Shown here: positions 1-6,556 of the stretch, one piece after another
Layout of the letters: the number at the start of each line of letters is the position of its first letter
How positions within the stretch are numbered: the stretch's first letter is position 1
Assembly (NCBI GenBank): GCA_026397695.1
Contig: JAPLUJ010000707.1
Span: 1-13,135, forward strand
Reading direction: 5' to 3'
DNA length: 13,135 nt
DNA from: Verrucomicrobiota bacterium
Lineage (GTDB): Bacteria > Verrucomicrobiota > Verrucomicrobiia > Verrucomicrobiales > Akkermansiaceae
The notes under the pieces: generated by a model
What the model saw: the letters and a program-made list of their open reading frames with translations, nothing else
Databases searched by the model: none
Told to the model about the DNA's origin: nothing
Program-made: the position numbers and the translations under genes

Positions 1-950
1 TGGAAATGCTCCTTTGTCTCGAACAGCGGAATTTTCCGCTCGGCAAGTTGAAGCTGCTGGCTTCGGCGCGTTCGGCGGGGAAACGCCTGAAATTCCGCGG
101 CGGGGACGTCGTGGTCGAGGAACTCACCCATGATTCGTTTGCCGGCGTGGACATCGCGTTGTTCAGCGCGGGAGGCGGTATTTCCAAGGAATTCGCACCC
201 TCTGCGGCGGCTGCCGGGGCGGTGGTGATCGACAATTCGTCCGCCTTCCGGATGGAGGCGGACGTGCCGTTGGTGGTGCCGGAAATCAACCCGTTAGCCG
301 CTAACAACCACCCCCGCAACATCATTGCGAATCCGAACTGCACCACCATCATCGCGTTAATGGCGCTCGCTCCCCTGCACGATGCCTTCGGTCTGCGATC
401 GATCATCGCTTCGAGCTATCAGGCGGTTTCCGGTTCGGGCGCGCAAGGCATCCTCGAGCTGGAAGAACAGGTGAAAGCCATCACCACGGGCCAGCCGTTC
501 ACGCCGCGGGTCTATCCCCGCCAGATCGCCTTCAACGTGATCCCGCAGGTCGATGCGTTCACCGACAACGGCTACACCAAGGAAGAACTCAAGATGCTGC
601 ACGAAGGCCGGAAAATCCTCGGGTTGCCCGAACTCCGCGTCTCGTGCACCTGTGTGCGCGTGCCGGTCTATCGGTCGCACTCGGTGTCCATCACCGCGCA
701 ATTCGAGCGCCCGGTCAACGCCGACGCCGCCCGCGCCGCCTACGCCGGTAAACCCGGCATCCAAGTGGTCGATGACCCGGCTAACAGAATCTTCCCGGTC
801 CCTCTCGACACCACCGGCAAGGACGATTGCCTGGTGGGCCGCATCCGTAACAACCTGGTCCTCGACAATGCCCTCGACCTGTGGGTTGTCGGTGACCAGG
901 TCCGCAAGGGTGCCGCCCTCAATGCAGTGCAAATCGCCGAGCTTCTGTGA
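1..950 (+). CDS. asd: Aspartate-semialdehyde dehydrogenase, 5'-truncated by window edge
   Basis: This enzyme reduces L-aspartyl-4-phosphate to aspartate semialdehyde with NADPH, the branch-point step for lysine/diaminopimelate, threonine and methionine in the cytoplasm. The reading frame is already open at the first base. The ATG at 6 is internal, because the N-terminal nucleotide-binding motif (GATGxVG) of the family is missing, so roughly 20-25 residues lie outside the window. Visible family signatures, numbered from the ATG at 6, are the NPNC active-site segment with Cys112, the SSYQAVSGSGAQG segment with the catalytic Gln, and VPVYRSHS with the substrate-binding Arg and catalytic His. The C-terminal segment GDQVRKGAALNAVQIAELL is the usual family ending. 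The next gene starts 31 bases downstream on the same strand. Identification is firm; only the start is unseen. Confidence 0.96.
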   Translation, partial: EMLLCLEQRNFPLGKLKLLASARSAGKRLKFRGGDVVVEELTHDSFAGVDIALFSAGGGISKEFAPSAAAAGAVVIDNSSAFRMEADVPLVVPEINPLAANNHPRNIIANPNCTTIIALMALAPLHDAFGLRSIIASSYQAVSGSGAQGILELEEQVKAITTGQPFTPRVYPRQIAFNVIPQVDAFTDNGYTKEELKMLHEGRKILGLPELRVSCTCVRVPVYRSHSVSITAQFERPVNADAARAAYAGKPGIQVVDDPANRIFPVPLDTTGKDDCLVGRIRNNLVLDNALDLWVVGDQVRKGAALNAVQIAELL

Positions 951-981
951 AGAAAAATTTGTTTGATGCCACTAACTTGTC

Positions 982-1653
982 ATGACTGATCAGGAAAAAA
1001 TGCAGAAACTTTTTGAAGCGGCGCTGCGTGCTCCTGCCGCGCCGGATGCGCTCAAGCAGAAGCAGGCGGTCATCCCACAACAGGCTTCCGCGCCAGTTGC
1101 CGCGCCTGAAGTGGTTGCAGCCATGCCGAGTCCTGCGGTACCTGTCGTCAACGCTGGCCTGGATGAGGAGTCTGCCGCGGAATTGGGGGCCTTGCTCGAC
1201 GAGCGACACCAGCGGATGGAGCGCCAGCGCCGGCGCAACAAGCTGGTCACTGTGGTGGTGTTTTTAGCTCTAACAGGCGGCGGATACGGCTGGTTCATCC
1301 AATCACCGCAGCGGGTCCAGGCATTCCATGAAGCCATGGATGACATCCGGTCCGTCGGCGATTTCGCGTCCATCGTCGCCAAATACAACAAGTCGCTCGA
1401 AAAAATCAAAGCTCACTCGACGCAGATTGATAGTGCCACCGCATCCATGGGCATCGACCCCACCAAGGACAACAGCGAGGATCCATATTTTGAGAAAGAG
1501 ACGAAGGAAATGATGATCGGCGAGGGAAAAACCGTCGGCGAACGCAACCGTCTCTTGCAAGAAAAATTCGGGGCAGCGGGCAAGAACGGCGGCAAACTCG
1601 GGATCCCTGCCCCCGCCCCTGCGGTTGACGCTCCGCCGCCGCCAAACCCGTGA
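982..1653 (+). CDS. Hypothetical single-pass membrane protein with proline-rich tail
   Basis: I do not recognise a family. The 223-residue protein has an Ala/Pro-rich N-terminal region (about residues 15-55), an acidic stretch, and a basic cluster RQRRRNK immediately before one hydrophobic segment (about residues 88-107, VTVVVFLALTGGGYGWFI). A charged, probably helical domain of about 75 residues follows, then a Gly/Lys patch and a PAPAPAVDAPPPPNP tail. The basic residues before the membrane span suggest a cytoplasmic N-terminus and an extracytoplasmic C-terminus. It lies between asd and ispA on the same strand with gaps of about 31 and 33 bases, so co-transcription is plausible. No Shine-Dalgarno precedes the ATG. 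The start is supported by the spacing after asd and the lack of a better in-frame start. A role cannot be assigned. Confidence 0.8.
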   Translation: MTDQEKMQKLFEAALRAPAAPDALKQKQAVIPQQASAPVAAPEVVAAMPSPAVPVVNAGLDEESAAELGALLDERHQRMERQRRRNKLVTVVVFLALTGGGYGWFIQSPQRVQAFHEAMDDIRSVGDFASIVAKYNKSLEKIKAHSTQIDSATASMGIDPTKDNSEDPYFEKETKEMMIGEGKTVGERNRLLQEKFGAAGKNGGKLGIPAPAPAVDAPPPPNP

Positions 1654-1686
1654 GGGTACCTGCTGGGCTAGCAGACTATTCCTCCC

Positions 1687-2568
1687 ATGCACCTCAAAAA
1701 CTATCTAGCAGAACGCGCCGCCGATGTGGACGCCGCGATGGACGTTTTTTTACCCACCGCGAAGGATAGACCGGCGACGATCCATGCGGCGATGCGTTAC
1801 GCCGTGTTCGCCGGCGGCAAACGCTTGCGACCCGTGCTCTGCCTCGCCGCTGCCGAAGCCTGCGGAGGTGACCTCTCTAACGCCCTCGCCCCGGCGTGCG
1901 CAGTCGAGTTGATGCATACCTACTCGCTCGTCCACGACGATCTGCCCGCCATGGACGACGACGACCTGCGGCGCGGCCGACCGACCTGTCACATGGTTTA
2001 TGGCGAGGGCATGGCGGTGCTGTGTGGCGACGCGCTGCTCACGGCAGCGTTTCTCGTGCTGGCCCAAACCCCGGTCACAAAACGCTACGCCACTCGCGAC
2101 CTCGTCACCGAACTCGCGACAACCGGCGGCAGTCAAAAACTCATCGGCGGCCAGGTCATGGACCTTGAGGGAGAGGGGCAAAAACTCACCCGCCGCCAAC
2201 TCGTGCGCATCCACGAAGCGAAAACCGCCGCGCTGCTCACCACCGCGCTGCGCCTTGGCGCGATGACCGCCAACGCCAGTCCCGCAAAACTCGCCGCACT
2301 CACGCAATTCGGCTACAACCTCGGCCTCGCATTCCAAGTGATCGACGACATCCTCGACGTCACCCAAAGCACCGAAGTGTTAGGTAAAACCGCCGGCAAG
2401 GACCAGGCCGTCGGGAAAGCCACCTATCCGTCGGTGCTCGGGCTGGGAGAATCCCGCAAGCAGGCCGCGAAACTCACCCGGGCGGCGATGAATGCGCTCC
2501 GACCGCTGGGGAAAAAAGCCGCACGCTTGGAAGAAATCGCCGCCTATCTCTTGCAGCGCGAGTATTGA
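1687..2568 (+). CDS. ispA: Farnesyl diphosphate synthase-type polyprenyl synthetase
   Basis: The enzyme condenses isopentenyl diphosphate with allylic diphosphates to make farnesyl (or geranylgeranyl) diphosphate in the cytoplasm, feeding quinone, undecaprenyl and hopanoid pathways. The 293-residue length fits the bacterial IspA family. The visible signatures are GGKRLRP (isopentenyl diphosphate binding), the first aspartate-rich motif DDLPAMDDDD beginning at Asp84 with the two-residue insertion typical of bacterial FPPS, GRPT, the second aspartate-rich motif DDILD at 220-224, and KTAGKDQAVGKATYP near the C-terminus. The start at 1687 gives the normal short N-terminus before the first helix. 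The gene follows the membrane protein by 33 bases and probably ends the transcription unit, since a 445-base spacer with decayed sequence follows. Chain length (C15 versus C20) cannot be fixed from the sequence by eye. Confidence 0.95.
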   Translation: MHLKNYLAERAADVDAAMDVFLPTAKDRPATIHAAMRYAVFAGGKRLRPVLCLAAAEACGGDLSNALAPACAVELMHTYSLVHDDLPAMDDDDLRRGRPTCHMVYGEGMAVLCGDALLTAAFLVLAQTPVTKRYATRDLVTELATTGGSQKLIGGQVMDLEGEGQKLTRRQLVRIHEAKTAALLTTALRLGAMTANASPAKLAALTQFGYNLGLAFQVIDDILDVTQSTEVLGKTAGKDQAVGKATYPSVLGLGESRKQAAKLTRAAMNALRPLGKKAARLEEIAAYLLQREY

Positions 2569-2574
2569 GCGCAG

Positions 2575-2775
2575 TCATCTGTGTACGGCCTGAACGTTGG
2601 TGAAAGTATAACTCGTCATCTTTCCGACGGACCAGCTATCAGCCAGCAAGTCGGCAATCACCAAGCCCGGGTTCGCAGTGAGGGTGAAGGTCTGGTTTGA
2701 ACCGGAAGAGGCCTTCATGACTCCGGACGGGCTGACCGCGCCTCCGTCCCGGCGGTTGCCGTAATGGTGTGGATG
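2575..2775 (-). pseudogene. Remnant of a divergent InlB B-repeat domain, with frameshift
   Basis: On the minus strand the translation contains GGAVSPSG, then SNQTFTLTANPGLVIADLLA, then VGKMTSYTFTNVQAVH. This is the pattern of the divergent InlB-type repeat of secreted bacterial proteins (S-P-S-G, Q-T-F-T-I-T, I-A-D-V-L-V-D-G, V-G, Y-T-F-T-N-V, H). The preceding half of the repeat, IHTITATAGT, is present but in another frame; the two halves would join if one base were restored near plus-strand 2741-2750. Nothing upstream on the minus strand resembles the rest of such a protein, and the frame ends in TGA at 2575-2577 just after the motif. It is therefore read as a decayed gene fragment of about one repeat. 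It is convergent to ispA, whose stop lies 7 bases away. Repeat-family assignment is by pattern recognition. Confidence 0.6.
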
Positions 2776-2820
2776 ATAGAGCAAAAAATTGGCATGGTGT
2801 GAGCGAAGCGAGGGCCACGC

Positions 2821-2865
2821 GGTCCCTGCCCGCGTCCTGGCCCCGCCCGCTGCGGGTAGCGGACC
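2821..2865. repeat. Long GC-rich inverted repeat (REP-like hairpin)
   Basis: Bases 2821-2833 (GGTCCCTGCCCGC) pair with 2852-2865 (GCGGGTAGCGGACC). They form a 13-pair stem with one G-T wobble and one bulged C, enclosing an 18-base loop. No T-run follows, so a standard intrinsic terminator is unlikely. The hairpin sits in non-coding sequence between the InlB remnant and the dapA promoter region. It could be a dispersed palindromic repeat or a structured 3' end for the converging region. Confidence 0.55.
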
Positions 2866-2898
2866 AGCCGCAACGTGCTTTTTGACTCGCGACCCGCG

Positions 2899-2927
2899 CT
2901 GACAACAAAGCATGCGAACCCCATAAC
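2899..2927 (+). promoter_or_regulatory. Candidate sigma70-type promoter of dapA
   Basis: CTGACA (2899-2904, 5 of 6 to the -35 consensus) lies 17 bases before CATAAC (2922-2927, 4 of 6 to the -10 consensus). This would start transcription near 2934, about 80 bases upstream of the preferred dapA start. It falls at the end of the ispA-dapA spacer, where dapA needs its own promoter. It rests on a consensus match by eye only. Confidence 0.35.
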
Positions 2928-3013
2928 ACGTGTCGCAGGGTCACAAAAATTTTTCCCACATCCGCGCATCTGGCTTTGACCTGCGGCGCGGATGGTTCAT
3001 GCTGCGTGCCGCC

Positions 3014-3898
3014 ATGCGCTTTTCCGGCACGTACACCGCACTCATCACTCCGTTTCGCGACGGGGCCATCGACGTCCGCGCTTTCCAAGCCCTGATTGAG
3101 CGGCAGATTGCGGGTGGCGTGGATGGCATCATCCCGTGCGGAACCACCGGCGAGTCCCCCACGCTCGATACCGCGGAACACCACGAGGTGATTCGTTTGG
3201 CCGTCCAATTCGCGGCCGGCCGCTGCGCGGTGATCGCCGGTTCCGGGGCGAACGCCACCGCCGAGGCGGTCGAACTCACCGCCGCCGCCGAAAACCTCGG
3301 AGCCACCGGATCGCTGCAGGTGTGTCCGTATTATAACAAGCCTTCGCAACAAGGGCTCTACCTCCATTTCAAGGCCATCGCCGAAGCCACACATCTGCCG
3401 ATCATGCTCTACAACGTGCCCGGTCGCTCGATGATCGATATTGCGCCGGAGACCGTCGCCCGGCTGGCCGCGGATTGCCCTAACATCGCCGCCATCAAGG
3501 AAGCGAGTGGATCGGTGGACCGGGTCAACCAACTCATGCAGATCCTGCCCGACGATTTTGCCATTCTGTGTGGTGATGATCCGCTGACCTTGCCGTTCAT
3601 TGCGTGCGGTGCCGCAGGTCTGGTCTCGGTGGCCTCCAACCTCATCCCGGATGTCATCGCCCGCTTGGTGCGCGCCTGCCTCAACGGGTCGTTCGACGAA
3701 GCCCTCATCCTGCAGAAACAATACTACCCGCTGATGCGCGGCCTGATGTCACTCGATGTAAACCCGGTGCCCATCAAGACCGCCGTCTCGCTCCAAGGCC
3801 ACTGCACGCCAGAGTTGCGCTTGCCGCTCGCCCCGCTCGGCACGTCCCAGACGGCCCAACTGACCGCCCTGCTGGAATCCTATAACCTGCTGCCGTAA
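3014..3898 (+). CDS. dapA: 4-hydroxy-tetrahydrodipicolinate synthase
   Basis: DapA condenses pyruvate with aspartate semialdehyde, the first committed step of diaminopimelate and lysine synthesis, acting as a cytoplasmic TIM-barrel homotetramer. The sequence shows the GTTGESPTL substrate-binding loop, the PYYNKPSQQGLYLHF segment with the catalytic Tyr, YNVPGR, the Schiff-base lysine in AIKEASGS (Lys162 from this start), and CGDDPLTLPF. The frame is open from 2930, but the ATG at 3014 (MRFSGTYTALITPF) gives 294 residues with the standard N-terminus, so it is preferred; the ATG at 2999 would add five residues. No Shine-Dalgarno is evident. Its substrate is the product of the asd gene 2 kb upstream. 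A heptamer array follows its stop. No dapB is seen beside it. Confidence 0.96.
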   Translation: MRFSGTYTALITPFRDGAIDVRAFQALIERQIAGGVDGIIPCGTTGESPTLDTAEHHEVIRLAVQFAAGRCAVIAGSGANATAEAVELTAAAENLGATGSLQVCPYYNKPSQQGLYLHFKAIAEATHLPIMLYNVPGRSMIDIAPETVARLAADCPNIAAIKEASGSVDRVNQLMQILPDDFAILCGDDPLTLPFIACGAAGLVSVASNLIPDVIARLVRACLNGSFDEALILQKQYYPLMRGLMSLDVNPVPIKTAVSLQGHCTPELRLPLAPLGTSQTAQLTALLESYNLLP

Positions 3899-3910
3899 GG
3901 CGGGTTGTCA

Positions 3911-3973
3911 CTGATAACTGATAACTGATAACTGATAACTGATAACTGACAACTGACAACTGACAACTGATAA
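3911..3973. repeat. Heptamer tandem array, 9 copies of CTGAYAA
   Basis: The array is exactly nine 7-base units without interruption: five CTGATAA, three CTGACAA and a last CTGATAA. It fills most of the 86-base gap between dapA and the aminotransferase gene. Because the unit is 7 bases and carries TGA and TAA, the plus strand has stops in all three frames, while the minus strand stays open. It resembles the short tandemly repeated repetitive (STRR) heptamers known from cyanobacteria. Confidence 0.95.
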
Positions 3974-3984
3974 CTCATACCCCC

Positions 3985-5049
3985 ATGCCCAAACTCTTCA
4001 TTCCCGGACCGATTGATGTCTCGAAAGAAACCTTTGCCGCAATGTGCCAACCGATGATTGGCCACCGTGGCGGCGAGTTCGAGGCGCTGTATGCCTCCAC
4101 CCAACCCGGCCTGCAGGAACTCGGCGGCACCACCCGGCCGTTTTTTCTATCCACCTCGTCCGCTTGGGGCGTGATGGAAGCCGCGTTGCGCAACCTCTGC
4201 GCGAAAAAAGTCCTCACCCTTTGCTGCGGCGCGTTCTCGGACAAATGGTATGACGTCGCCCAACGCAACGGCCTGCAGGCCGAAAAAATCCAGGTCGAGT
4301 GGGGCGACGCGATTTCCCCGGCAGCCGTCCGCGCGAAACTGGAGGAAGGCGGATTCGACCTCGTCACCTTGATCCACAACGAGACCTCGACCGGTGTGAT
4401 GAACGACCTCGCGGGCATCGCCAAGGTGGTCAAATCGTTTCCGGGAATCCTGTTAGTGGTGGATACGGTATCGTCGTTTTCCGCGGTGCCGATCGCGATG
4501 GACGAGTTGGGCATCGACGTGTTGCTCGCCGGGGTGCAGAAGGCGCTGGCGCTGCCGCCCGGGCTGGCGGTTTTCGCGTGTTCGGAGGCGGCCATCGAGC
4601 GGGCGCAAAGCCTGCCCAACCGCGGTTATTATTTTGATTTCATCGAGTTCGCCAAAAACGCGGCCAAGAACAACACCCCGTCAACCCCGGCGATTTCCCT
4701 GATCTTCGGACTCCAGCACATCCTCGCCGTCATCGCCGCGGAAGGCTTGAAGAAACGTTTCGCGCGCCACGCCTCTAACAACGCATTGATCCACGCGTGG
4801 GGTGCCCGCCATGGCTTCAAGAACTTCGCGCCCGCAGGCAACCAGTCGCTCACCCTCACCTGTTTCCACACGCCCGCCGGCTTCGACCAGGCCACGTTCA
4901 TCAAGACCCTCAAGTCGAAGCACGGGTTCATCATCAACGGCGGCTATGGCAAGATCAAGGGCCTCACCTTCCGCATCTCCAACATGGGCAACGAGACCAC
5001 CGCCACCATGAACGAACTCATCGCCGCCATGGACGATGTGTTAGGCTGA
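3985..5049 (+). CDS. Class V PLP-dependent aminotransferase (serine/phosphoserine or alanine-glyoxylate type)
   Basis: This is a 354-residue fold-type I aminotransferase of class V, cytoplasmic. It begins with FIPGPIDVS and PMIGHRGGEF, the usual N-terminus of alanine-glyoxylate, serine-pyruvate and archaeal-type phosphoserine aminotransferases. It has the cofactor Asp in VVDTVSSFSAVPI and the PLP Schiff-base Lys186 in GVQKALALPPGLA. The C-terminal small domain carries GYGKIKGLTFRISNMGN, with the Arg expected to bind the substrate carboxylate. The start at 3985 gives the expected N-terminus directly after the heptamer array, without a Shine-Dalgarno. The substrate is not fixed by the sequence. 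Phosphoserine transamination in serine synthesis is one option and glyoxylate or pyruvate transamination another. The neighbouring dapA does not settle it, since diaminopimelate aminotransferases belong to a different class. Confidence 0.85.
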   Translation: MPKLFIPGPIDVSKETFAAMCQPMIGHRGGEFEALYASTQPGLQELGGTTRPFFLSTSSAWGVMEAALRNLCAKKVLTLCCGAFSDKWYDVAQRNGLQAEKIQVEWGDAISPAAVRAKLEEGGFDLVTLIHNETSTGVMNDLAGIAKVVKSFPGILLVVDTVSSFSAVPIAMDELGIDVLLAGVQKALALPPGLAVFACSEAAIERAQSLPNRGYYFDFIEFAKNAAKNNTPSTPAISLIFGLQHILAVIAAEGLKKRFARHASNNALIHAWGARHGFKNFAPAGNQSLTLTCFHTPAGFDQATFIKTLKSKHGFIINGGYGKIKGLTFRISNMGNETTATMNELIAAMDDVLG

Positions 5050-5063
5050 CTTTCTTTAATGTT

Positions 5064-6083
5064 ATGAAAAGCACTCCCTATATCTCGCTATTGGTGGCCT
5101 GCCTGTCGGTGACGGCGGCGCGGGCCGAAGTCACCGTGAATCGGACCCGGCTCGGCATGTTTCAAGCGCTGCCCGCAGCGGCGAACAACCCTATCAACCC
5201 ACCTAACGACGCCAAGATCGGGCTCGGCAGGATGTTGTTCTACGACACCCGCCTGTCCAAGGATCGTACCGTGTCCTGCAACAGTTGCCACGATCTCGCC
5301 AGCTATGGCGATGATGGACAAGCGGTCTCCGACGGCATCAAGAACCAGCAAGGTGGCCGCTCGGCACCGACCGTATATAATGCGGCGCTGCACATCTCCC
5401 AGTTTTGGGATGGCCGTGCCCCGGACGTGGAGGCACAGGCGGTGGGTCCCATTCTCAATCCCATCGAAATGGGCATGCCAGATCAGGACTACGTGCTCAA
5501 GGAACTCAATTCCATTCCCGGATATGTGACGCTGTTCAAGCAAGCTTTTCCCGGAGACGCGCAACCCATGACCTATGTCAATGTGGGCAATGCGATCGGT
5601 GCCTTCGAGCGCGGACTGCTCACTCCGTCGCCCTTCGACGCCTTTTTGAAAGGGGATGACGCCGCGCTAACAGACACGCAGAAGGAAGGACTCAATCTCT
5701 TCATCGATAAAGGTTGTGTCACCTGCCACCAAGGGACGGGAGTCGGCGGCCACATGTTCCAGAAACTCGGCCTGGTGAAACCATGGCCGACGAAGGACAA
5801 GGGCATCGGCGGCCTTCCAGGCAAGGAAGCGCTGACCGGATTCTTCAAGGTGCCCGGCCTGCGCAATATCACCGAAACCGCACCCTACCTGCACGACGGC
5901 TCTATCAAAACGCTCGACGAGATGGTCAAAAAAATGGCCGAGCACCAGCAGGGCCACCTCCTCAGCGACGCGGAAACCGCCAGGATCCAGGCCTTCCTCA
6001 GCGCGCTCAAGGGCAAGGTGCCGGCCGATTATATCGCCAAGCCCGAGCTCCCCGCCGACGGCCCGCAAACCACCAAGCCTTGA
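5064..6083 (+). CDS. Diheme cytochrome c peroxidase (CcpA/MauG family)
   Basis: The 339-residue protein has a signal peptide (MKSTPYISLLVACLSVTAARA, cleavage likely after residue 21) and two c-type heme sites, CNSCH at 72-76 and CVTCH at 218-222. This is the arrangement of bacterial diheme peroxidases that reduce hydrogen peroxide in the periplasm with electrons from small cytochromes. Family segments include LGRMLFYDTRLSKD before the first heme, GRSAPTVYNA, FWDGRA, NPIEMGMP, and FKVPGLRNITETAPYLHDGS, the conserved block after the second heme. The C-terminus is Pro-rich. The frame is open further upstream, but the ATG at 5064 is the one that produces the signal peptide; it lies 14 bases after the aminotransferase stop, so read-through transcription is likely. 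A MauG-like protein-modifying role is less likely without a neighbouring substrate gene. Confidence 0.93.
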   Translation: MKSTPYISLLVACLSVTAARAEVTVNRTRLGMFQALPAAANNPINPPNDAKIGLGRMLFYDTRLSKDRTVSCNSCHDLASYGDDGQAVSDGIKNQQGGRSAPTVYNAALHISQFWDGRAPDVEAQAVGPILNPIEMGMPDQDYVLKELNSIPGYVTLFKQAFPGDAQPMTYVNVGNAIGAFERGLLTPSPFDAFLKGDDAALTDTQKEGLNLFIDKGCVTCHQGTGVGGHMFQKLGLVKPWPTKDKGIGGLPGKEALTGFFKVPGLRNITETAPYLHDGSIKTLDEMVKKMAEHQQGHLLSDAETARIQAFLSALKGKVPADYIAKPELPADGPQTTKP

Positions 6084-6201
6084 GGTGCCTCCACCACCCC
6101 TCCGGTTGTCCCAGTAATCCACGTTCTCCATGTCGGCCAGCCTCCCCTGAGGTTCGGTTTGTCTCCGGCGCCTTGGCGGTTAGAAAATCTGCTCTTCCAA
6201 T

Positions 6202-6247
6202 AAGAGAAAGACACAGGCAGGAATGCCTGAGCTCCGTTCTTTCTCTT
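6202..6247. repeat. Nested inverted repeat downstream of the peroxidase gene
   Basis: An outer 9-base stem (AAGAGAAAG at 6202-6210 with CTTTCTCTT at 6239-6247) encloses a perfect inner hairpin, CAGGCA-GGAA-TGCCTG at 6214-6229. The arms are perfect. The element sits about 120 bases after the peroxidase stop. It could be a dispersed palindromic repeat or a transcript 3'-end structure; no T-run follows. Confidence 0.55.
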
Positions 6248-6271
6248 TCCTGACCTCTGGATTGCTTCCAC

Positions 6272-6335
6272 CGACAACCGACAACTCTTCCTCTTCATCT
6301 TATCTTGCGTCTTGCGTCTTGAAGTCTTGCGTCTT
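6272..6335. repeat. Two short heptamer arrays, (CGACAAC)2 and (TCTTGCG)3-4
   Basis: CGACAAC occurs twice in tandem at 6272-6285. TCTTGCG occurs at 6303-6309, 6310-6316 and 6325-6331, with a degenerate 8-base copy TCTTGAAG between the last two and a partial copy after. The 7-base period is the same as in the array after dapA, but the units differ. Confidence 0.75.
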
Positions 6336-6385
6336 TCAAGCCCCCCGCAGCACACGCTGCCGCTGGTGCCGTGGAGGGATTCGTC

Positions 6386-6404
6386 GAGCACCTCGTTGGT
6401 GCTC
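6386..6404. repeat. Perfect 7-bp hairpin
   Basis: GAGCACC at 6386-6392 pairs perfectly with GGTGCTC at 6398-6404 around a 5-base loop. No T-run follows, so it is not a typical terminator. A second, weaker hairpin (GCCGCA with TGCGGC, 6430-6447) lies 25 bases on. Both are in the leader region of the SDR gene. Confidence 0.4.
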
Positions 6405-6556
6405 ATTGAGTTACTCCGCGTTAGAGATCGCCGCATGTGTCTGCGGCAAGCAGGGTGACTCCTGTGGAGCGAAGGGTTCCTACTGCAAGAGTGAACCATT
6501 GGTCGAACGCATTCCCGCTTGTTGTATGGCTTCTTTCGGCACATTCTCGGATCGAC

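Larger units (their letters stand above)
6084..6556. other. 473-base spacer with short repeats and hairpins, no convincing gene
   Basis: The stretch between the peroxidase and the SDR gene shows no ORF with protein-like composition. Frames that look open on the minus strand consist mostly of translated repeat (for example RRKTSRRKTQDK from the heptamers) and run into the peroxidase gene. It contains a nested inverted repeat at 6202-6247, two short heptamer arrays at 6272-6335, and two perfect hairpins at 6386-6404 and 6430-6447. No clear promoter was found for the downstream gene. Confidence 0.7.

Noticed and set aside
2930..3013. Upstream extension of the dapA frame (28 extra codons)
   Set aside because: The extension has no similarity to DapA N-termini and would include the predicted transcription start region; the Met at 3014 gives the standard start.
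2639..3721. 360-codon open frame on the minus strand over dapA
   Set aside because: It is the antisense shadow of dapA, whose catalytic motifs are intact on the plus strand; the antisense text is Arg/Gly/Asp-rich and matches no family.
3774..4104. Minus-strand open frames reading QLSVISYQLSV
   Set aside because: This is the heptamer array read on its stop-free strand, not a gene.
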